A program made the translations under genes and the position numbers. The notes below the pieces were generated by a model. It ran no database searches. It worked only from the letters and a program-made list of their open reading frames with translations, and was not told where the DNA came from. DNA of 18,920 nucleotides from JBBSZK01 sp964354995 (GTDB lineage Archaea; Nanobdellota; Nanobdellia; Pacearchaeales; GW2011-AR1), in assembly GCA_964354995.1 (NCBI GenBank), contig CAYHBQ010000015.1:1-18920 (forward strand). Reading direction: 5' to 3'. The stretch's first letter is position 1; each line of letters begins with the position of its first letter. Positions 15,343 to 18,920 of this stretch are shown piece by piece.

Positions 15343-16241
15343 AGTGTTTTTTTCACCTCAGCATACCATTTGAGCAATGAGGCGTTGGTAACCCAGCAAT
15401 TAAAAATGTCAAAGCAAAGACCGATAAGAATGATTGTAAACATCTGAGAAAGGACTGGAGAAAGTGAGTGTGTAAATAGAAGTGCGATGCCTACTGCTGC
15501 AATCGCCGTTAGGGTCATGGTTATTCCCGTCTTAAATGCGCCCCAGATGCGATGATTAATGCTCCCCTCTTTGTCTTTGACGACTCGTGTGGTGAGCATA
15601 ATGTCTGCATCAACCGAGTATCCGATGAGCATGAGTAATGCGACGATGCCCGCGGTTGACAACCGAATACCTAAAATATCAATGACTACGATGGTCATAA
15701 TAATGTCTGCAAGGCCGGCAATAATAATAGAAAGGCTTCTAATCGGCGTTCTGAAAATGATAAAGACCACGAGGGCCATGAGGATGAATGAAGCGATGAC
15801 GGCGATACGCAATTGGTTATAGAAACTGGTTGAAAGGGCGGCGCCTGTAAACTCTATTGAAGAATTTTCAGTGGTCAAAGCGAATCCAAGATAACGTTCA
15901 AGAGCCCCTTTTATTTCATCGACTGAGGCAGACGTTTCCACGAAGAACCCGTGCTGGGCGCCCGTGCGAATGTCCGTCATCGATCGAATGGAAACATCGG
16001 GAAATTGCGTGCGCAGAGATTCTTCCAGAGCAATGATATCGGTTGATGAAAATACCGTTATCGTGGTTCCCCCCGTTATTGAGACGTCTTTGTAAAAAAT
16101 ATCTCCATGTTGCGTATAAAACCCATAGAGGTAGATGAGCGACCCTAAAAAGAGAACTAGGGGGACAAGCAAAAGCAGTTTGTAGCTTTTGTCGTACCAG
16201 TTTTTTTGCACTTGGGCGTTTTCGTGTGTGTGTTGTTCCAT
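15339..16241 (-). CDS. secF: Protein-export membrane protein SecF
   Basis: A 300-residue protein with a first helix at about 20-38, an external P1-like domain containing ITGGTTITVF, and five further helices. The diagnostic segment is GYSVDADIMLTTRVVKDKEG, the archaeal SecF equivalent of the bacterial helix-4 motif, followed by a cytoplasmic loop and two C-terminal helices. I chose ATG 16241. The frame continues upstream to an ATG at 16286, but those residues would be encoded by the intron end and second exon of tRNA-Gly and are not credible. No TATA box exists at the proper distance; the start codon lies 7 bases behind the tRNA-Gly end, so transcription probably begins at the tRNA promoter. 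The order secF then secD is the reverse of the usual bacterial order. Confidence 0.93.
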   Translation of the reverse strand: MEQHTHENAQVQKNWYDKSYKLLLLVPLVLFLGSLIYLYGFYTQHGDIFYKDVSITGGTTITVFSSTDIIALEESLRTQFPDVSIRSMTDIRTGAQHGFFVETSASVDEIKGALERYLGFALTTENSSIEFTGAALSTSFYNQLRIAVIASFILMALVVFIIFRTPIRSLSIIIAGLADIIMTIVVIDILGIRLSTAGIVALLMLIGYSVDADIMLTTRVVKDKEGSINHRIWGAFKTGITMTLTAIAAVGIALLFTHSLSPVLSQMFTIILIGLCFDIFNCWVTNASLLKWYAEVKKTL

Positions 16242-16248
16242 GAAGTTA

Positions 16249-16345
16249 TGCGCGGTACGGGAATCGAACCCGTGACCGCTGGTCATTTCGATAAGCTTGA
16301 CGCGTATCTTGGAAACCAGCTATTTTGCCATTAAACTAACCGCGC
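16249..16345 (-). tRNA. tRNA-Gly (UCC) with a 26-base intron
   Basis: The acceptor stem GCGCGGT pairs with ACCGCGC, with discriminator A at 16249 and no encoded CCA. The D-arm is GTTT/AAAT. The anticodon stem is GCTGG/CCAGC, and the T-arm is ACGGG-TTCGATT-CCCGT. The anticodon loop reads T-T-T-C-C-A before and A after the insertion, giving anticodon UCC. Exons are 16345-16310 and 16283-16249; the intron follows position 37, the canonical archaeal site. A TATA box centred 29 bases upstream is its promoter. The next base run leads directly into secF. Confidence 0.92.
16284..16309 (-). other. tRNA-Gly intron with bulge-helix-bulge motif
   Basis: 26 bases between positions 37 and 38. Exon bases 32-35 (UUUC) pair perfectly with intron bases GAAA (-6 to -3), giving the 4-bp central helix. 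The flanking three-base bulges are C36-A37/A+1 and U-2,G-1/A38. The inner helix is GAUA with UAUC. This is the full archaeal splicing-endonuclease recognition structure. Confidence 0.88.
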
Positions 16346-16370
16346 GTATAAGAAGTTATCTACGTCCCTG

Positions 16371-16378
16371 TTTTAAAC
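16371..16378 (-). promoter_or_regulatory. TATA box for tRNA-Gly-secF-secD
   Basis: TTTAAA centred 29 bases before the tRNA-Gly 5' end, the same spacing as at tRNA-Leu. It is the only TATA-like element I see that could drive secF and secD. Confidence 0.65.
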
Positions 16379-16387
16379 TTTGTGCAA

Positions 16388-16462
16388 CGCTCCCGGTAGG
16401 ATTTGAACCTACGACCTCCGGGTTAGGACCCCATTGCTCTATCCAGGCTGAGCTACGGGAGC
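16388..16462 (-). tRNA. tRNA-Arg (CCU)
   Basis: 75 bases without intron. Acceptor GCTCCCG/CGGGAGC with discriminator G, D-stem GCTC/GAGC, anticodon loop GTCCTAA giving anticodon CCU, T-arm GTAGG-TTCAAAT-CCTAC. The anticodon stem ATGGG/CCCGG has an A-G mismatch at 27-43 and a U-G pair at 28-42. No CCA is encoded. No TATA lies at the expected distance, so it is probably processed from the tRNA-Leu transcript. Confidence 0.92.
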
Positions 16463-16473
16463 ATTATCAACTT

Positions 16474-16538
16474 TCTCGGATTCATTCTTGCTCGACCCTC
16501 CTCGCTTTGCTTCGAAGACTCGCTGCGATGAACCGAGA
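16474..16538 (-). repeat. Long hairpin between tRNA-Leu and tRNA-Arg
   Basis: TCTCGG-A-TTCAT (16474-16485) is complementary to ATGAA-CCGAGA (16528-16538), an 11-bp stem with a single bulged A, enclosing 42 bases that include the palindrome CTTCGAAG (16510-16517). On the transcribed (minus) strand the stem starts at the base after the tRNA-Leu discriminator. It could be a spacer RNA, a processing signal or a dispersed repeat. Confidence 0.5.
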
Positions 16539-16622
16539 TGTGGGTGCTAGGATTCGAACCTAGGAAAGCACTAAGCTAACGGCTCTTGAGACCGTCCCGT
16601 TTGACCGCTCCGGCACACCCAC
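16539..16622 (-). tRNA. tRNA-Leu (CAA)
   Basis: 84 bases, class II with a long variable arm. Acceptor GTGGGTG/CACCCAC with discriminator A, D-stem CCG/CGG, anticodon stem ACGGT/GCCGT with loop CTCAAGA giving anticodon CAA, a variable arm of about 15 bases with stem AGC/GCT, and T-arm CTAGG-TTCGAAT-CCTAG. No intron and no encoded CCA. First gene of a Leu-Arg tRNA unit with a TATA box 29 bases upstream. Confidence 0.93.
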
Positions 16623-16647
16623 GGTAAAGAAAGAACAAGGAAGCTGG

Positions 16648-16655
16648 TTTTAAAA
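16648..16655 (-). promoter_or_regulatory. TATA box for the tRNA-Leu/tRNA-Arg unit
   Basis: TTTTAAAA centred 29 bases before the tRNA-Leu 5' end. It overlaps the first of the four inverted repeats in this intergenic region, so repeat-binding factors could affect tRNA transcription. Confidence 0.65.
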
Positions 16656-16756
16656 GTTCCTATTGAACTTTTAAGCCACGAAAATAAAATATTTTCGATG
16701 CAGAAAACAGAGGTTGTTTTCTGACTAAAAAACATATCTTTAGCCAATGTTTTTTA
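16650..16756. repeat. Cluster of four consecutive perfect inverted repeats
   Basis: IR1 is 16650-16659/16665-16674 (10-bp arms, 5-base spacer). IR2 is 16679-16686/16690-16697 (8 bp, 3). IR3 is 16701-16709/16715-16723 (9 bp, 5). IR4 is 16726-16735/16747-16756 (10 bp, 11). Only 2-4 bases separate them. Left arms are A-rich and right arms T-rich on the plus strand. Arm sequences differ from one another, so this is not a direct-repeat or CRISPR array. Confidence 0.75.
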
Positions 16757-16789
16757 TGTTTAAAGGTTGTTATTCAGACACATAAAAGA

Positions 16790-16795
16790 TATAAA
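16790..16795 (+). promoter_or_regulatory. TATA box for the CorA-like gene
   Basis: TATAAA centred about 24 bases before the GTG start at 16817, directly followed by a 16-bp palindrome. Confidence 0.6.
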
Positions 16796-16799
16796 CAAT

Positions 16800-16815
16800 T
16801 TTAATTCGAATTAAA
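16800..16815. promoter_or_regulatory. Perfect 16-bp palindrome, likely operator
   Basis: TTTAATTCGAATTAAA is a perfect palindrome at -17 to -2 relative to the CorA-like start codon, between TATA box and start. A dimeric repressor bound here would block transcription initiation. A related element has the same position at the next gene. Confidence 0.55.
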
Positions 16816-16816
16816 T

Positions 16817-17695
16817 GTGATAACTTTCTTTGATAATCTTGAGCGATTTAAATCTAAACTGAAACAATTGAAAGCCGATTTTGATGTTGATGCATTGAAC
16901 AAGCTTGACTTTCCTTTTTTTGACAGACAACGGCGTTATGCTGTTTTGAGTGTTCCTTTGTATACTAACGCTCTTGGACGAGCAATGATTGTTATTTCTC
17001 AAAAGAATTGTGCTGTTTTTAGCGACTCTTTTTTTAGCGCGCATTCTAAAGAGTTACAACCTATTCAAAAGAAGCCCTATGGCGAAAGTACCCTACTAAC
17101 ATTTGCTTTCTTTAAAACAGTCATTAAAAATTATTCTCACGAATTTGAACGCATTCGGGGGCTTATGAATGAACTCGACTTGCAGCCGCATCTTGATAGG
17201 ATTGAGCTTTCAGGAAGAGATTTGCGCCGACTTACTGATAGATTTGAGGAGCTTGTACAACTCATGCTTGTGCTTAAAGAAAAAGATATACGAGAGTTTG
17301 ATACTGACTTGTTGGGTTCGAACTATGAGCTTTTGAGTGCTGAAGCGAGGTACTGGCTCGAACGATGTAGGAGCCACATTTATCGGGTGGCTTCGTTGCG
17401 CACTAAATCTGAAATGCAGTCTAACCGAGAGCTTAATGCAACTATGGGTCGATTAACGTTGATCATGACGTTTCTTACTATTACGAGCATTGTCGTTTCA
17501 GTCCCTGGAACGATAGGGGCGATATTCGGCATACCGGCGCTTTCAGACGCTTTCTTTAAACCCCATACCACGCTCCTCGTGTGGATATTGCTCGGTTCAA
17601 CTGCCCTTTCAATCTTGCTGGGATATGTGTACTGGCTTTCGTTAGGATTGCGACAAAAGGCTTTGCACGGGTGTAAGCAAGATGAACGGGAGTAG
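16817..17695 (+). CDS. CorA-like membrane protein lacking the GMN motif
   Basis: A 292-residue protein with the CorA layout: an alpha/beta N-terminal soluble part (1-100), a long helical region (about 105-212) and two C-terminal membrane helices (about 213-234 and 251-273) joined by a short loop. The segment TMGRLTLIMTFLTITSIVVSVPGTIGAIFGIP resembles CorA pore-helix sequences, but the selectivity motif Gly-Met-Asn is replaced by Gly238-Ile-Pro240. Classical CorA carries Mg2+ inward as a pentamer; with this change selectivity is uncertain. The start is GTG 16817, because ATG 16815 is followed by TGA. TATA and a palindrome precede it. The family call rests on topology and the membrane segment; it is moderately secure. 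Confidence 0.62.
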   Translation: MITFFDNLERFKSKLKQLKADFDVDALNKLDFPFFDRQRRYAVLSVPLYTNALGRAMIVISQKNCAVFSDSFFSAHSKELQPIQKKPYGESTLLTFAFFKTVIKNYSHEFERIRGLMNELDLQPHLDRIELSGRDLRRLTDRFEELVQLMLVLKEKDIREFDTDLLGSNYELLSAEARYWLERCRSHIYRVASLRTKSEMQSNRELNATMGRLTLIMTFLTITSIVVSVPGTIGAIFGIPALSDAFFKPHTTLLVWILLGSTALSILLGYVYWLSLGLRQKALHGCKQDERE

Positions 17696-17801
17696 GGGTG
17701 GTTTGAACGGGAGTATTACTTTTGAAGCTTTAACGGCACAAGAACGGTCTGAAGAATTGCGGTTATCGAATCTTCTTTCATTCCGAAAGGTTTTTAAGTA
17801 A
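17682..17801 (+). CDS. Possible small overlapping reading frame, 39 residues
   Basis: An ATG at 17682 lies within the last codons of the CorA-like gene (14-base overlap) and is open to TAA at 17799-17801. The peptide begins with two NGS-containing units and continues as a charged amphipathic stretch. The reading frame contains a repeated AACGGGAGT. It ends over the TATA box of the AAA+ gene. I recognise no homologue; it may be chance. Confidence 0.2.
   Translation: MNGSRGGLNGSITFEALTAQERSEELRLSNLLSFRKVFK
17791..17798 (+). promoter_or_regulatory. TATA box for the AAA+ ATPase gene
   Basis: TTTTTAAG centred 24-26 bases before ATG 17820. Confidence 0.55.
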
Positions 17802-17802
17802 C

Positions 17803-17818
17803 TGTAACCGAAGTTACA
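17803..17818. promoter_or_regulatory. Palindromic operator-like element before the AAA+ gene
   Basis: TGTAAC-CGAA-GTTACA has perfect 6-bp arms and occupies -17 to -2 before ATG 17820. An additional GTAAC half-site lies at 17798-17802. It shares 9 of 16 positions with the palindrome before the CorA-like gene. The ATPase carries a winged helix, so autoregulation is possible. Confidence 0.55.
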
Positions 17819-17819
17819 C

Positions 17820-18920
17820 ATGCCAGAGACAATTGAAGAAACAAATGTTACGTTTGATAAGCAGTTCGAGCGGCGGCTTCAGAAAGCGCTTGAATATTCC
17901 CGTTATAAGGAACGCGGCCTTACTTCTAATCCGTTCAATATAGATCACTCGGCGAACATTTGGAAAGTGAAGGTGGGCCGAGACGAAGAATTAGTAACTG
18001 GCATAGAAAATCTCAAAGAGATGGCTGACAAGAATACAAAGATGATTAACATACTGGGGCCCCATGGTGCGGGGAAAACAATGTACGCTTTACTACTGTT
18101 CAGCTTGGCCAATAGGTTTAACCAAGACTTTGGGTTTGAGAAAATACTGTTCATTAGCAACAGTACAGAATTCAAGGAGAAATTTGTAGATAGTTCGTTT
18201 ATCGAAGGCACAAACGGAGAGATACTCAAGGTGGCTCCGCCAATGTTTGCTGAATTGAAGCGCGCTTCAAAGCCGGTTCTTCTTTTTATGGACGATGCAG
18301 ATATTATTTTTCAAGATTATTCGAAAGCTTTTACTGAAGTAGCTCATCTGTCAAATGCATTTATAGTTGCTGCATGGAACAAGTCTGCATGGGAAAGAGC
18401 AAAACATCGAACAGATACGAAATTTCCTGCCGTTGAAGTGATCATGCTGAAGAGACTTTCTGATGCAGATTGTTCTGAAATTATAAAGAAAAGAATAGTC
18501 GAGTATAAAATGAGTCCTCGCGCAGACCATTTATTTTCTGACGATGTGGTAAGAACCCTATCTAAGCTAGCTAATGGAAGTCCACACCGTGTCGTTCGCT
18601 TAGCAAAGAGACTTCTTAATTACATGATGGATGAGTCGCTTATTAGTATAAAAATTGGACCTAAATTTGATCAGTTCATTGCCAGTATCCAAGACATTAC
18701 TTATGAAAGCCTTGTCAAACGAATGGCAAACCTTAGCGAGACTCAAAGAAAAATAATTGAAGAGATGAAAAAGATCGTAGAAGCTGACGCCGATAAAATT
18801 GGCTCGATGATTGGGATAACTCGTGTCGGGGCAATGAAACAATTAAAACACCTTGAAGAAGCGGGCATCGTGTTCTCGTTAACCAAGAATAAGAAAAAGA
18901 TCTATCAGTTAAGAGAGGAG
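17820..18920 (+). CDS. AAA+ ATPase with C-terminal winged helix, Orc1/Cdc6-like (runs off the window)
   Basis: The frame is open from ATG 17820 to the end of the window (367 codons, no stop). Residues 35-55 (TSNPFNIDHS... VGRDEEL) are the typical entry to Orc1/Cdc6- or ExeA-like ATPase domains. Walker A is GPHGAGKT (80-87), Walker B is VLLFMDD (153-159), a sensor-1-like Asn sits in VAAWN (183-187), and a sensor-2-like GSPHRVVRLAKR lies at 253-264. The C-terminal part (about 303-365) is a winged helix-turn-helix: SETQRKIIEEM, then IGSMIGITRVGAMKQLKHLEEAGIV. Orc1/Cdc6 proteins bind replication origins; other archaeal ATPase-wHTH proteins are regulators, and I cannot distinguish them with certainty. 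It has its own TATA and a palindromic operator-like site, and lies downstream of the CorA-like gene in the same direction. Confidence 0.78.
   Translation, partial: MPETIEETNVTFDKQFERRLQKALEYSRYKERGLTSNPFNIDHSANIWKVKVGRDEELVTGIENLKEMADKNTKMINILGPHGAGKTMYALLLFSLANRFNQDFGFEKILFISNSTEFKEKFVDSSFIEGTNGEILKVAPPMFAELKRASKPVLLFMDDADIIFQDYSKAFTEVAHLSNAFIVAAWNKSAWERAKHRTDTKFPAVEVIMLKRLSDADCSEIIKKRIVEYKMSPRADHLFSDDVVRTLSKLANGSPHRVVRLAKRLLNYMMDESLISIKIGPKFDQFIASIQDITYESLVKRMANLSETQRKIIEEMKKIVEADADKIGSMIGITRVGAMKQLKHLEEAGIVFSLTKNKKKIYQLREE

Noticed and set aside
16242..16286. N-terminal extension of SecF from an upstream ATG
   Set aside because: The extension would be encoded by the tRNA-Gly intron end and second exon; ATG 16241 gives a normal SecF.
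16297..16563. Plus-strand open frame of 88 residues containing VGFEPTTSGL
   Set aside because: It is the antisense translation of the tRNA genes; the FEPTT-like peptide arises from a T-arm sequence.
16650..16756. CRISPR-like array
   Set aside because: The elements are inverted repeats of differing sequence; there are no direct repeats with uniform spacers and no cas genes.
18600..18842. Minus-strand frame opposite the AAA+ gene
   Set aside because: The plus-strand frame shows Walker and winged-helix motifs; the opposite frame shows none.
1..18920. Insertion sequence, transposase, integrase or toxin-antitoxin genes
   Set aside because: No reading frame shows such motifs and no terminal inverted repeats flank a gene.

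Overview
The window reads as chromosomal DNA of an archaeon, most likely a DPANN lineage of the Woesearchaeota/Pacearchaeota/Nanoarchaeota type. Four observations support this. One tRNA gene carries an intron flanked by a complete bulge-helix-bulge splicing motif. The tRNAs do not encode CCA. SecD and SecF have archaeal sequence signatures. Nearly every first gene of a transcription unit has a TTTAAA-like TATA box centred about 24-27 bases before its start codon with no Shine-Dalgarno leader, so transcripts look leaderless. Phylum-level placement is inference.

Bases 1-13519 are a surface-glycan / protein-glycosylation island in which gene orientation flips repeatedly. In order it holds: the 3' end of a 2-amino-3-ketobutyrate CoA ligase-like PLP enzyme; a shikimate-dehydrogenase-like protein of the HI0607 type; a GT2 glycosyltransferase; a SAM methyltransferase; a Wzx-type flippase; an RmlD-like reductase coupled to a cupin; a two-domain CgeB-like glycosyltransferase; a sugar C-methyltransferase coupled to a second cupin; GDP-mannose 4,6-dehydratase; a polytopic GT-C transferase; a DPM1-like GT2; and a hexapeptide acyltransferase. 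The logic is nucleotide-sugar synthesis (Gmd, C-methyltransferase, reductase, cupins), transfer to lipid or protein (GT2, CgeB-like, DPM1-like plus GT-C), export (flippase) and decoration (methyl- and acyltransferases). The Gmd plus C-methyltransferase plus reductase set suggests a GDP-linked branched 6-deoxy sugar such as virenose.

Bases 13520-13827 contain no gene but have some inverted repeats. Bases 13828-16241 encode SecD and SecF on the minus strand. They lie only 7 bases behind an intron-containing tRNA-Gly, and the only promoter I see for them is the tRNA promoter. Upstream lie tRNA-Arg and tRNA-Leu, separated by a long hairpin that begins at the base after the tRNA-Leu end.

Bases 16650-16756 are filled by four consecutive perfect inverted repeats. 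Beyond them are a CorA-like membrane protein without the GMN motif and the start of an AAA+ ATPase with a winged-helix end. Both genes have a related 16-bp palindrome at exactly the same position (-17 to -2) before the start codon, which suggests a common regulator.
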